A stretch of 64,000 nt of DNA from Stercorarius parasiticus (Eukaryota; Chordata; Aves; Charadriiformes; Stercorariidae): NCBI GenBank assembly GCA_013396915.1, contig VWZL01003426.1, positions 197,253 to 261,252 of the forward strand. The letters are read 5' to 3'. Positions 35,724 through 50,700 of this stretch are shown here, piece after piece. A program made the translations under genes and the position numbers. The notes beneath the pieces are model-generated. The model worked only from the letters and a program-made list of their open reading frames with translations. It did not search any database and had not been told where the DNA came from. How positions within the stretch are numbered: position 1 is the first letter of the stretch; every line of letters starts with the position of its first letter.

Positions 35724-38700
35724 CTGTATAATTCACATCAAATCGTTAGTTTCTCGTCAAATGCTTTAGGCAGAGTAATAAAAGTTTTCAAAATCCAGAA
35801 TGATACAGAAAAATGTCCTCCCTTCACGTTCCCTGCCAGGCTATATGCTTATTTTGCTTTCTGCTCCCAAGGTCAGAATTAATATAAAGGAATGTCAAAT
35901 ATTTTAAGATTTTCACTACGTGTTACAGAACAGGATGCTGTAGTAACCCAGCGTCTGGAGCCTATCACCACTAAAGCAGCTTCATTACAATTTTGAAATA
36001 TCTGACAATTGCAGTCTGAAAACTAATTAACAGACTCTTTCCTACACTCTGCCTGAATTATAGCATCTTTAGAAAATTAAAAGCATAGCATTACTCTGGC
36101 AAGTTTCAAACGTGTCCCAATCCCAAGCAGAACTGAATCAAAACCTGGTTGAAAATGAACTTGCTTTATTTCCCATTGGAGTTAAGTTTTGCAGCCAACT
36201 TGGATATACGAATTGTACACACAGCGTAAAGCACAAGTCATGACGTTTAAGCTCCATTTATCAAATCACACTGAAATGGATTCCATGATACACCAGTCAT
36301 GCAAGCCATTTGAGAGTTCTCGCTACATTTTAAACAGCTGCAAAATAACTTGTCTCTCCTAAAGGAACACTGAGTGAACACTGCCCAAGTCCTTTCCAAC
36401 AATATTGCCTTGATGAATAATTATTTTTGATTTCCGGAAAAAAGCACGCCAAACATACCTTGATTTGGACCAGGAAATCCCTTAGGTGTTCCTTGAAGGC
36501 AGGAATATCCTGGTTTAAACTGAACAGTCCCGTTACAAACAGCTTAACCTGGGCACTAACAGCAAACACAACCATTAGCATTGCAAGACATAAGAACCCG
36601 CTTCAAAAGCATTAAAGAATCACGGCACACTTACTCTTGCAGGTGAGGAAACGCAGATTTGAGAAGATTAGCAACATACTCCTGAATGAACATCTGGTTG
36701 TTCACTGGATTGCCCGGGTTTAATGGAGTACTTATTTTTCCCTCTTCTACTAAGTTGAACATGTATGCGAGGATTGATGCGTGCATTGTCAAACCTGAAC
36801 AGAGCAGAGTTAGACATATGCAGTTATTATTCAGAACAGCATGCCTAACAGTATTTTGATGTTCAAAAAAATTGTCATCATCAAGGGGCTCATATATATT
36901 TTTATTCATTCTTACCAGCAGTGTGCGAGGTGTCTGTTACAACTGAGAAAATGTGCTGAAGGATATCACAGAAATACGTCTGATAGAAACTCTGGGCAGC
37001 AGTCTCTTCTTGTGCAACATTCTGTAGCAGAGTATAAAGTATCTGAAGTCCTGGAATACATGCATTAAGAAAACTAAATTACCAACAGAACAATATTAAG
37101 ACCTCTGTGCATAATTTGCCTTTTTCCAAACACTACAAATATCCCAAGAAACGCCAACAGGCACCGAAAAGACAAGCATGATGTATGTAGTATGTACAAT
37201 GATTTTCTCAGGCATTTCCTCAAGCAGCCACTGGAGGGCTGTCACCGCATTGCCATGGCATGCCGCTTTTCTTGGCATTCTTAGGTGTCAGAAGCATAAA
37301 GAACCCATCACATTCATTGGTACTAATCAAGGTGAGAGGATCCCTCTACCAAAAAAAGGGTTTGCTAATTTAAGGCGGCACTTAAATTACTTCATTAACG
37401 CAACTGAAAGGTATCTTTTATCCCCACCCCTTCCAAACACTGATACAATTGGCAGAGACTAAGTGGCTTCAGAACAACATTCCTTTTTATCCAGTAGCCA
37501 AAATAGTGCACTAAGCCCAAGATCTTAAAAAAATAATGGTTTTAGAACTTAAGACATATATAGCCTCTCCTAGTCTCCCTTGATAACTGTCATTTTGGAG
37601 GGCTTTTTAATTACCCAAGTAATTACCAGTAAGTATCAGAAAATATCTGATACTGCAAATGAAGTCTGCACGTTGAACACTTCCATTTACCTGTATCTGC
37701 AACATTTCTCATTGTATGTTTGAAAGCCCAAATAATAGAATCCAGAACAAGTTTGAACTGTGCAGGTGGAATGGCCAGGAACGCTGGGAAACAATGAGAA
37801 TTTACAGCCTGGAGTAGCAAGAAGAAGTTTGTTCTATGTTCAGGATATTCTTCAAAGTCCTAGAAAGGAAAGGGGGGGGGGGGGGGNTTTAATCTTAAAG
37901 GTCCATCATAAGATCTTGTGTTGAGTAGAGTCAATAGCTGACAGAACACCATTTACAACTCAGGTTTAAAATACCCTGAAATACAAAGCAAAGGTTACAT
38001 TTCTCAGTGAGATTCCGCCCCCCCCCCCAAGCTTGAGAAGACAATCTGGAGTTACCCAACACTGACAGGCCGAGACACGTTCTGTCAGAACACAACCTGA
38101 ATCGCTACTGGGTCCACAGATAAGGAGGCAGATGGTCTCAGCACTGGTTAAGCACCTACCTTGCTACAGGGGAACAATTTCTGGTTACACCCTACTGCAA
38201 AGCAGCACTAATTCAGCTGGTAGCGCTCAAGTATTATGCAAATACACATTGCACACCGTAGCGCAAGAACTGCATTAGTGAGGAAATACTCAAAGTGACC
38301 AGTCATACTTATATTCATAAATTTTATATATGTATGAATTTTAGCAGTTAGTCCCACACCGACATTGGGCTGAAGTACACTTCTGCTTCCAGAAGCGTGA
38401 CATTCCAAGTCCCCAGAACAGAAAAATTACTAATGTCTAAAGAGCTGAACAGAGAAATTTGAGGCAATGAGATTAAGACACCTAACTAGGCAGCCAGATT
38501 TCAAACAAGTATGTTTGAGCAGAAATTTCTACAAGTGCCACAAATGCACTTTGCGACTGCAAAAAAACAGGGAGATGATCCACAAGACATCACATATGGA
38601 AATGATAATCACAGAAAGACAGCATGAACCCCTGCTTCATTTCCGTAAGATGAAAGCTGTGTACTAAACTCTTATGTTCATTACATACTGCCTTCCTTCA

Positions 38701-41700
38701 TGGCAAGAAAAGGATGTACCAACAGCGAAGACTAGCACTCTTAGAAAACCTCTGTTTTTTTTTTTGGTCTTCAGTCACTAGGGAGATGCCTTATCTGCTA
38801 CCAAATATAAATACCTTGTTGATCATATTTAGCGTGCACTCAAAAACAGCATCAAATATCTGAGGTATTTCAGCAGTGATGTGTCCACCCAGCTTGTTTA
38901 CAATGATAGCCATAGTACTCAGCACTTCAGGTTCTCGCGCAGCTGGAACATTTCGCTGGTAGTCAATGAGAACTGCATCCAACAAGGGTGGGACAAAGTT
39001 TTCAGCTACCTAAATGAAAGAGTAAGCCACGGTTATACCAATGCAGTTATTGAACAAAGTCTCTAGCATACAGTTTATAGCAAAGTTAATTGTTTAGTTA
39101 CAGGAGATACTTTTCCTAAGGAAGCTGAAATAAATGACACTTCCATAAACTCCCCCCACTCTGTACCCATCCAACAGGGTTTCCAATAGGGTTCTCTTGC
39201 ACCTCCTTGATTCCCTTTAAGATTACTCTCAGCTAAAATTAACCGAAGTATTACAATGTAGCCCAGGCTTACCTCTGCACCATCATACTTTCTCCTTTAT
39301 ATTTTACAGACCTCCCGAGGGAAGTTCTTCTGACCAACTGATTCAGTCAACAACAGAACAAAAACCAGAGTCTTCCCAATTCTGTCTTATTAGTTATTTG
39401 TATAAAATGAACCTACTTACCATCTGAGGATCATTGGATCTGCTCACCCAGCCAGAAATTAGTTTTAAAGTTTCCCGTTTTACAGTCCTCATACTTCGAA
39501 TCAAGGGCTGCTTTGTTACCATTTCACCTGAAAAGTTTTAAAGCTTCCGTTAATCGGGTAAAGTAACAAAAATATTAACTTAAATTGATATTACAAAACA
39601 GAGAATGCTTGATTTTTATATCCAAACTACGAAGACTATTAAAGACTTCTTATGCATGTTATGCAAATAAATAAAAAACCTACCTCCCCATTCTAGCTCC
39701 ATAGCTCCAAGTTGCCATTTAGCATCACAGAACTACTACAAGACAGTACCTGACTTACAGAGTTCAAAAACAAAGCTGCAACTTACTTTTCAAGTAAGGG
39801 AAATCACGGATATTCACTTAACTACATGGACTGAGCTCACATCTGGTCCTCATCAAGTGACCGGGGGGGGGAGAACAAGTTACTTCCTGATTTCATCTAA
39901 GAAATAATCCTTCCACTTTTCTTTGTCTGCACTTATCCTTAAGAAGCCTTATCCTTAGTTCAGTTGCTTACCCCGCAAAATCACTGTACTCTGATCAGTA
40001 AAACCTGATCTAACAAAGTGCAGCACCATACAACCATTACCGCCCATGCACAGGAAAACCTGAGGAGTGCAGCCAGGGAAAGCAAGGTGGGATGGCTCGG
40101 GCTGGCATCAGAGCTGTCTCCGGCAAGACAGAGCCAGTTGTGAGAACAGACTCTGAGAAGCTACTTCAAGGTAAACCAGCTGCTCAGTTACCAAGCTTTA
40201 TTTAACACTCACATTTCCAAATAGAATTATCTGCACCAGAAAGAAAACCGGTCATAACACACAATTCAATAACCGACTCATTTAATCTTGTAATGAACTA
40301 CTAGAGAAGCACATTCTCTACTGAGATACCATAGGCCTATTTTATCTCGTAAAAATAGGTTAGGTAATTGGTAATTCCTTCTCAGTGATTGTGAGCCTGG
40401 TTTATCATGACTTTCAGGCATCTTCACTACAGTTACATTTCTGTAATAAAGCTATTTAGTAACACAGTATCATAGCAAAACCCTGCCAACATCTTTTGAA
40501 AAAATGAACGAGATTCTATTTAAAGACAGTCTTTTAATATACAAAATTAGAGTAAGCTAAAAGAACACATGCTACAACTTTGCCTCAGCAAGATCTCTAT
40601 TAATTCTAAGTAAGCATCTACAGTGTTCTGCATCCCTTTTCAACTTTCTTGTTTATAGGTGTTTTTTCCTCCCTCTCAAATCAGTAGTTCTTTATTTGAA
40701 TAAAACATCTGGTTAACAACAAAATCTAAGCCAGCACTTTCAGTCATTCTCCACTTTCCCAAACAACAAAATGAACACAGTAAAATTAGCCTAATTGGAA
40801 TGTACTCTGAAACCTAATGACATACCCTGCTAACCCTCATTTTCAGGAAGAGCATGGAATTTCTTACCATTAGCCTGAATAGCTGCAGAAATATTTTCAC
40901 TGAGGCACTTGTACACATTCAGCATATCTAAATAAATTCTTCCAAGCTGAATCACAAAGGGGTGGCCAACTGCTTTACACGCTCTTACATTGGTTTTCAG
41001 AATGCTACCAAGCTGCTTCACTGTTTCAGGGTCCTTTAAAATATCAACATTCTGTTAAAAAAAAAAAGAGTCCATTTTGTTTACTGAATAAAACTGCTCT
41101 TCAGCTTTCAATATGAAAAGGTAACTTTAAATAATTTATCTTACACAGTGTTAAAAGAACACATCACTGAAATGTACAGACTTTATATATACTGCTGTTT
41201 ACTTCATGGCACTTGCCACCACCTCAAACAGAGAGTTTGGATAAAACTTCAATTGATTTCATTCTGCTCTTCTGCTAAAGTATTTTTGCTAGAGTGGTAT
41301 AAGCATTACTCCAGTTGAAGAAAGAAAAGCACGAAGGAGGAGAAAGTAAGAAGGTGAAACCAGACAGCAGTGGTCCAAAGGCAAGGCAGTATGTTCTTGT
41401 TTTAAGAGGAAAGCCAGAGTGAGAAAAGTTACTCAAGCTTTTTCAGTTTCAGGATTTCAATTAGATTAACTCCAAATGGAGCGATCTCTTGTGCAGTGCA
41501 AGACTGTTGTTCTTTAATGGGTGGAGATGAAGTATTTTGAAAAGACTGAAAGAAATGGAAGACCAAAGTAAGAAATAAAGAGGTACTTTAAGAGAACGAT
41601 GGAAGAGAAAGGAGGAAGAGCGAACAGTATTTTCTAGCATTTTAACTTCCCTGCTACTCAGAAAGAAAACACACTTCTAAGCCAGGTGAAAGAGTCTTGG

Positions 41701-44700
41701 GAAAAAACTGTTGAAGCATGTTCTGTACAGTAACAGAAAATTATCCTTTAAATCAGATTAAAATTAGTATTTATTTTGTCATTTAAGTCTCCTCTCTCAA
41801 AACACCACTTCTACTGTTATGTCAATCACCGCTTTAGCCATCGTTTAGTAAAAGCCCACCACAGCTACATACTTCATCTCCTGCTATGTGAAAAACAAAC
41901 CCAGGGTAAGGGAGAAATATTTAGCAGGTTTACTTCACCTGAACACAGAATACACATAAAATTTATGAGCTTACTTTTGTTGCCTGTTGAATTATGCTGT
42001 CCCACACTTGATTAGGTAGCAACATGTATTTTTCTATCAGGTGCTCCTGCACAGACTGGTCTGTCTGTGCCCCGATCATGTATCCCACTGCTTCATAGAA
42101 TGTATGCACCTGATTGGAACAAGTAGTCACATAGAAAGGTTAAAAAGGCGTAAGGAAAATTTTACACTGTTCTGAACCAACATATAGTGAAGGCTGAAAA
42201 TGGGTTTCACTGTCTAAATGCCTTTTCCCCCCCTCTTGACTTTATAAGATCCTTCTCTGTTCTTTTATCATATATAAAACAAACCTCCATCCCCTTCCCT
42301 TCAAATGCCACTAAATACATCCTAGAGTCTTCCTTCATTTTGCCATCAAATCCTGAAGCAAGGAAACTCAGACGTGTGCCACTTAACTCTTAACTAAATA
42401 TTACCAGAAGTGTTTAAACCTTTTTCCAGATGCCAGAGCCACTCTGCCCGAAGTTTCAGGACATTATTGCACATCTCGGCATGTGTCGCTTGCGCACACA
42501 CCCCTCACTTCCTGAGCTGTGTCCTTCCTAGATGTAGGTGGTTTTGGCTTGTTCCCTTCCCTGCTTCTCAAATACAGGAGCTGTAAGTCTACTCTTATAG
42601 TACTGTATTAATCTTTCCTGAATCAGAACCTCAAAATTAGATTCGTCATTTACTTGTTAAAACGTTCCAGAAATCAAAATTCTGACTAAATGCACTTTAA
42701 TTCTCCTTCTAAGCATTCTAATGGAGCTCTCAGTAATGCAACCGGATCATACTATTGATACCCTCACACTGTCACTAACAAAGAACTCGGGAATACAATT
42801 CAAGCCTTGAAAGCCGCTCCTACACTTTAATATGAAGTTCACTTTTGATTAGTCTTTAGGAACTGTCCACAACCCCGAATGAAACATACCTGTTGTGGCT
42901 GAAGGTCACAGATGATTGTATTGATATTGTTCAAGATTTCATCAATGAAGGGCATGACCTCTCCCACTTGAACCTGAACAAAATGTCGGCGGCATTTCTG
43001 TGCTATTTTTATGAAGGTATCACAAGCCATATCCTGGACGCCATCATGGGTTTCTAAATTAAATCAAGTCAGTTACTGCTTTGCATTTTCCCTCCATACA
43101 TGTGCATGTATGGGCATCAATTTTAATTTTTTTTTTTTTTTTTTTTTTTTACAATTAAAACAGCATGTAAAAACCAGATCATTACCATGCATAAATTCAA
43201 ACAGCTTGTTGACTACTGTCTTCAAAAATTTCCAGTGAGCTCTCAAAAACCGTGGGTATTGACCTACTATATACATTATATTTGATGCAATAATGGCTTT
43301 ATTGTCTTTTCCTCGCTTTTGTTCGCAGAGTCCCAGGAGATCCTGCAACACAACATATTTTTAGTTTCCTCTCCAAGTTTGTCCAGTTCAATTAAAAGCA
43401 CTACAAGACAAAGCATAAAAACCCTACAAGGAGCTGTATTAAAATAAAGGAAAGTGGTTACCACCCTCAAGTTCAAAGTCCAAAGAAAAAACAAACAAAA
43501 CCCCCAAGTGGGTTAAGACTGGGGTAATGCAATTATTGAAGTTTCAACCAAACCAGGTACACCATGGTTTCAACCTCGGAATCTTCATTTTCAATATAAA
43601 GATTTCTGCAGGGAGGACTTCAACAAGCCTCACAGGATTTAATACTGACCAAGCAGTTGGTATCAATATAGATTCCACATCAAATAAAAGAAATTAAACT
43701 GAATAGTCTGCATTATATGACTTGTTAAAGCAAGGTCCATTACTCTTGCAAAAAATGTTCTGTTCCTGCACTCTTTCCATGCATATATTTACCAAAAAAA
43801 TCACTTAGGAAAAATAGCAGGGTGACAGCTAGTTACATGCGTAGGTTATTTTGCCACTTTCCTTTATTTTGTTAGCAATCCCTTTCCATCTCTTCTGCAT
43901 CCCCGAAGAAAAATTCTTAATCATAAACTAAATTTTACCCCTGAAAATTTCAGAGCGAAAAGGCTATCTGGATTAACGCATTGCTCATGGCTAAAGAATT
44001 TGTCAGTCTTAAATTCAGGATGTAAGATTCTCCATTAAGTTCCTCTTACCAACTTGCCTGCTGTACAAGGTAACTTACGAAGAACATACAGCAATATTTT
44101 TGTAAACTTAGTTTTTTGAGCATAAATTATGAAGTGTGACAAAGCTGTTAGTTTTGCACCATGATACCTTAATTACTGTAACAAGGAATCTTTTTTCATC
44201 TTCTTCATGCATTGCTCCACTGATCGAGCCGATAGCCCAACACAAGGTATTCAAATTTTTCCATGACCATTCCGTTCCGTTCACTTGGTTGTGAAGTTTC
44301 TCAGTCATAATTCGTTCCGTGTCTGCATAATCCAGATGCGTAAGATAAACTGAAAGACATCAGCATCGAACAGGGGCATTTTAAAGCAACAACCCGGATC
44401 ATAGCTCCATAGGCAAAGTTAAAGTTGTAAGAAAAAGACAACAAGCGACGTGAGAAGTCTCAATCAATGAATGTCTCGCATGCCAGTCAAATCAGTCAAG
44501 TTGCTAAGTTAAATTAGTAACAAGAGGCAGACATACTGATGGTCTATAGGGAATATGGGATTGGCTACCTATGGGGGACATCATATAGTGTGTACGAAGT
44601 CAATCCATTTTCTTCTGCCCTTTATTTCAGTGTCATTAACTCTGCTGGTTGCAATAAGCCACCATCACAGTGCAGATGGTCCTCCTAACAAGTCTAGGTG

Positions 44701-47700
44701 GGACAATTCAGGTATCACAACTCAGACACTTGCATCAGCCCCTAATAAGTATTTGTGTCTTTAATATCAAATTCTAAATCTAAGGCCAGATTCAGAAACA
44801 GATTTTACTATGCCACAGAACACAGCTTCCACCACATTCGCTTTTTTTTTTTAAGTGAATCTGAAAGATACTACACTACAAGCAATAGTTAACAAAAGAA
44901 ATCAAACACTAACTAAATGTGCATTTCCATAGAAGTAATCCTGTATCTGGACATACGACTAAGGCTCAGGACATACAGTAATAATTTTAATACAATAAAC
45001 ATTTAATACAATAAATCAATCAAAAAATCTTTTTTTCACATTCCACATGAAAAGATATTAGAACAATTAATCTAACACTGTCTCTCAGCATTCTCTTAAA
45101 GCATTTGCATTTGATAGGAAAATATTTAGTATTGAAGGTCTGATGTCCTAAATACGTGACAATTCTAATCCCCCCCACCCCCTCAAATTGCAGTTGAGAC
45201 TAAATTTTGAGCTGAGTACACTTACCCAGTGTTTCTCTCATATTTTTATACAAGTTTATGGAATCTGTATCCTTCATGAATTCTCGTACTACTTCCCCTT
45301 GATCATTTTCCACAACTAGGACTTCTTCAGGTTTAGCCATACGGCTAACCATTAGCAATCGAACCTGCGTGTTGCAAAGGCAAGTTAAAACTGAATCAAA
45401 CTGTAACACAAAAATACACGTGTAGCTCCACGGGTGTTTCCAGAGCAGCCTGACCCAGATAAAGGGTATAGCCAGCACTTCATCAGATTCGCTCGCATTA
45501 AGATTCTATAGACACCCATTAACTAAAAAGCCATTTTGCCGATTTCTCTCTCTCCATGAACAAGCTGAGTAGTTAAAAACCCCCAATCTATGAAGTATAC
45601 TTTCTAGAGCTTCAAAATGTGTATGTCATATTAGGGGTCTTTTAAAGACCATTTATTCTACACATACACTTTTTTCCTCCAACTGTAACACTCCAGCCTT
45701 TACCTCTTTAAGAAAAAGTTTAAAACTTTTTTTTTTAATTAAATTAAGTCTTACATTTATAATAAGTATCTAAAAAAAAAACCCCTGAAACACCATATTA
45801 ATACTCCTGTCATGTACTAGTGTCATCTTAAAGTATTTTCACAATCGCAGCATATTAAATAATTAGAGTGCATCAATTACCAACTACTCAAAGCAGGAAA
45901 AGTTTTCTTACGTCACTCCTTACGTGAAGCAAAATCTCTAATTCAGGAACATTATCTAAGTCTTTACAGTACCTTTACTTAAGCATGGATTACCTTGGAC
46001 AATACAGGCAAATAAAGCTGTCGTCTTGGCGGAACATCAAAGTGTTGACTTCCCGAAAGCAATGGAGAAGCAGATGTTGAAAATGGACTTTCCCTGTACA
46101 GCTCAGCAGCTAAATGATTCCAATATTCAAGACAAATCTTGAAAATTTCTGTTTCCTCAACCTCCGATACCAATAACATATAATGAAGAGCCTGGAAAAG
46201 TGTGGTTTAAACATCCAATTATGAATTATTTCTGCAGATAAAACCACATTGCTTCAAGTGCAGTTATCCAAATAGTGATGAAATGCCAAATTAATGCACA
46301 AGTTCGGAACAGAAGGCATTAACATTGCAATGACATTACCTGCAAGTCAGTGCTGTGACCAGCAGACAACTCAAAGCGCCCTGTCAATTACTGGTATTTT
46401 CAAAATGTGTATCAATTCTTAAATCTAAAGTAGCCTAAAGACAACTTAAAAAATGCCACAGCCAAATCAGCTTGTTTGGAAGTTATCCTACTCTCAGCCT
46501 CTGGAGCTTCTGCAAGGCATTTTGGTTTAGAGCCTCAAAAAACAGCTCGTTTCAATGACTGCTGTTCTCAAGCCTATTACTACTCCATTGTTCTGGATCC
46601 TTACACCCTGAAGGGCCGAAGGCGCTCAAAGCCATGCTGCTGGCTTGCTTTCCACAGCCGTCACCTACCAGAACCTTTTCAGCTTCTTTACTGCCAGAAG
46701 AGCCACGGCAGACTGAGAAGGGAAGGCCACTGATGCAATTCTGACAGACCCAGATACTGACCACAGAAATTAGAACTACGCATCCAAACTATCTTTACCT
46801 AGCTTATTTTTCAGTCCCTTGGTGAAAGGCATCAAAGCAATAGCCCCACAGTGAACAAACAGAATGAAACAATGAAATCTGAAGACATTTTCATAGCTTG
46901 GGTACTGCAGCACCTCAGAGCATTTTAGATGGTAAAGACCTGAATTCAGCACCTGTATCTACAATGTCAAAAGAGGGATTCGAACCAGCCATACATTAGT
47001 CTTACAAACTTTTTCTTGGTAATTTCACTCAGAAGAACTCATATAGCTTCCTTCACTAGTCTACACAGCTCCAATGAATCTGTGGAGTAATTTCAGAAGA
47101 TCCGATACATCCAAAGCGTAGGAATAAAGAGGTTAGAATGACACAGAACTTTAAGTAACTGTAACTATGTTCTATTACACGGCAACTTACAAAAATGAAA
47201 TTTGCAACCATTTTCAGCCAGCCTAAGAACTTTGTGAAGTATTTCAACATCCTGTACAACACTCGCAGTCATTCAGAATTGAATTTTGTAGATGTCAGCT
47301 TTAAAGAAGAATTTAACATAGTTATACCAGACAAAGGAGGAGGCCAATACCTAAAAACTGCACTCCAACTTACACACAATTGTACACGACATGCAACAGC
47401 TTCAGCCGTTGCCACAAGTCTTCCTAATAAAGCTTCAATATATAGAGAAGCTTGAGCTCTGCTCCCCCGATTCACTGTTATTTTAAAAGTTTACTACTTG
47501 CAAGTTCAGGAATTATTTAGGAACTGTTCATAGTTATTCTTTTTAAAATAAAAAAAGTGATACTCCTCTTAGTCCATCTTCTAAATGAGCTACAATTTGG
47601 TATTTGCAACCAACTTATGAACATTTATGTGTAGAGGGCTACCTCCAGAAGTATTGAGAACACCAGCTAGAAAACAGACTGGAATTCAGATGGACATTTG

Positions 47701-50700
47701 TTAGATGAGAAATAATCCACCTGCAAGATGTACTTCCCCCTCCCAATGGAACGTGGTCTCCCGGTTTCAGCTGCGATATTCTTTTTCTCCCCCTGTCTCC
47801 GGGCAGTCCCTCACCCTGGCGCCTCCATACCTGCACAGGGCTTGACTCTGGGCACAGGCAGTGGTGCTTCAAGGGGCTACAGAGCCACTTTCATCCCCTT
47901 GGAGCTCAGCAGTGGGAGGGAGCTAGCAAAAGAGTCACCACAGAACAGCTCACCCTCAGACACATTTTTATTCACAATTAAAAAAAACACAGCTGAAAAA
48001 ACCCCTAATTTTGTGATCTAGCCTCACTACAGTATGAGGTAGCACCTTGAATCTAGACACCTAGAATTTAAGCCTTTCCAACCATTCATTCTTAGCTGAA
48101 TTTCCAATAATTTCCACAGATCCCAGTAATTTTGACAGTGAAGTTGCACTTTACTGTCACAATTGAAAAGAATGCAGCACTATCCAAGAAAAGAAGGGAA
48201 CAAGCAGAAAGGAAGGACAACTGGAAATCTTATTCTCAGCAGAAATCTCTTACAGCAACTGCTGTAAGATCGCTCTTAACCAAGACCCGTAGGTCCTCCT
48301 CCAAGACCAGTAATACTACAAAATACAGCAACGCACAGTCATTTGTTAGAGCTCTGCCATTAAGTGTTACTGGCACATGCAGTCTTTATTATACAGAAAC
48401 AGAGCATCATCCTTGAGGATTATATTTAAAGCCTTTCAGTCAAACTTTGGGAAATGGCAAATGAGGCAAGAAACCACACCAGGATGGAAGCGCTGAACTG
48501 CAGCATGCACTGGACCCTACAAACCAGCTTTGGATGCTGAATGAAAACACAACCGACCTGCTTCACACAGATTGATCAAAGTCATAGCAACACCTTCTCT
48601 ATACAAGACTTAAATGCAAAACATGGTATGTAAAGACTCATGGATTACTAATTACGTGAAGGAAATAGGAATTTTTTTTCCCCCTCTTACCCACTATAAG
48701 TAGAACAATCTAGAAATTATATTACTATCACATCCTTTGCATGTGAGGACACACTTGCTACATTTTGAAACAGGATAAACTGAGCAACTTACCTCCATTA
48801 ATGTTTCCCTCAGATTTAATCTTTTTTCTATAAGCTGACCATGTTCCTTGAGGAACGTGCAGAGAAACAAACTGAGATTCTGAATGAAGTTCTGTTCATC
48901 ATCTTTTCCATTGGAGTACGCAAGTCGGATATTGGTATTTAAAGGAAGCATCTAATAAAAAGATTATAGACATAATCAAGAATTTCCCATTTTATGCAGA
49001 AGTAGAACTACTGTATATTAAGAAATATTTCGCTCTTTTGGCAAAAAAGCCCTCTGCCTTTGATGGCATCCGCTCTTTACAGAGCTTTCTTACAAAAAAG
49101 CCTTACAGCTCCTTCATTTCATGCTTGAGCCCAAGATGGACAGTACGGCAAAAACAAACAGATGACAAGAGTTCTGATGCACTAAACCTTTTTCCACCCC
49201 TTGTAACAGGAGCTGTAAACAAGGTAGGTATCTACTCTATCACAGACATTTCCAACTGGCATGGGGCAAAGATGTTCCAAAAATGTGTTTGTTACCTGTC
49301 TCTAGTAACATTAAGTTTCACAATATTACATCATCGTAACGTTAAAACCCCATGGAAGACCTCCTCTGTAGTATTTAGAAATTAGAAAGAAGACTCTGAA
49401 GGATACTGGAACATGTTCTGCAGTCACCTTCTAGAAATCTCTGGCATCTCTTAAAGAGATGTGCTGGCTTTTAAACTCAATCATTATACAAATAAAATGT
49501 TTTCAACATTATCATCAAGTAGTAAACTACATTCTTTGAAGTCAACACTATTAAGCTATAGAAGAGTGAGAATAAAGTTTAACACTTCCGCTGCTACCAG
49601 CTTTTGCGTGGTTTTGATTGTTCTCCAACTTCATTTTACAAAGTTAAGAACAAGTCAAATATTTGCAATAAATGTAACAGTTTGCATCAACTTCATATGC
49701 CACAGTCATGCTAAAAACCCGCAGGTTGCAAAACATGCCAAATACCCAACTTGGCATTCAACTGATGCTTTGAGCAAAAACTTAGGCCAGATATATTGGC
49801 ATTTAAAATCAAGAGTATCATCTGTCAAAACTGAGGAAGTAATGTTCAGCTGCCTAATACACAAAATAACTTTGGTGTGTGCAACAACCTGCCTTTAAAT
49901 TTAATTACAACTAAATAGAAATTCTACAGCTCCACTCGAAGCTGGGGAGAACTGGGCCACTAGAAGAAGCACGCCTGTTCTAAAGAACCCCTAAGATAGA
50001 CCAACATTACGAACAGAGGAAAAAAAAATGTCAAAAAAGCCCTTAAAACTGTTCTCTTAAGATGCTAACACAATGAGAAAAGCTACCAACTCATGTACCT
50101 GAATCTGAACTGCTCTGAGTGGAATCCACAAATTATATAAACTTAAAGCATGGCTTTATGACAAACGTTTCTATCCATTTCAAAAATTAAATAGCAACTT
50201 GCAGAAGTTAATTCAGTTTAGGTCTTAGGAGACATGCAGTACATGTTTCGTTGCATCTCTCTCAACTTTCCCCATCAGACAGACCAAGTGCTCACAAAGC
50301 CCCTTAAATTAATCAAAACAAATCAATGCACCAAAATACAGCTGTGATCTAGAGTAAAAAAAAAATACACTTACCACCTTCTCAACAAGTGCTAAATACC
50401 ACTGAGGAATAATATTTGTCTTATCAAGAGCTCTATAATGAATATAAATTTGTTAAGTAACTTCAAGTTCAACAGAAATTGATTCTGCAAAATGAATCAG
50501 TCAAGAGACAGATTTATTAAAAACATTACCTGTTTTAACTGCATCATGGTCAATGTAAAAAGTGTTACAAACTGTTCTTCATACTGGCTTACGCTGACAC
50601 CTGCAATCTCTGTGAGGCACTTCAAAGAGACGTTTCGAAACATGGGAACATTTAAGAACTATTGAGAGAGGAAACAGTATCACAAAAGTGTTGCACACTA

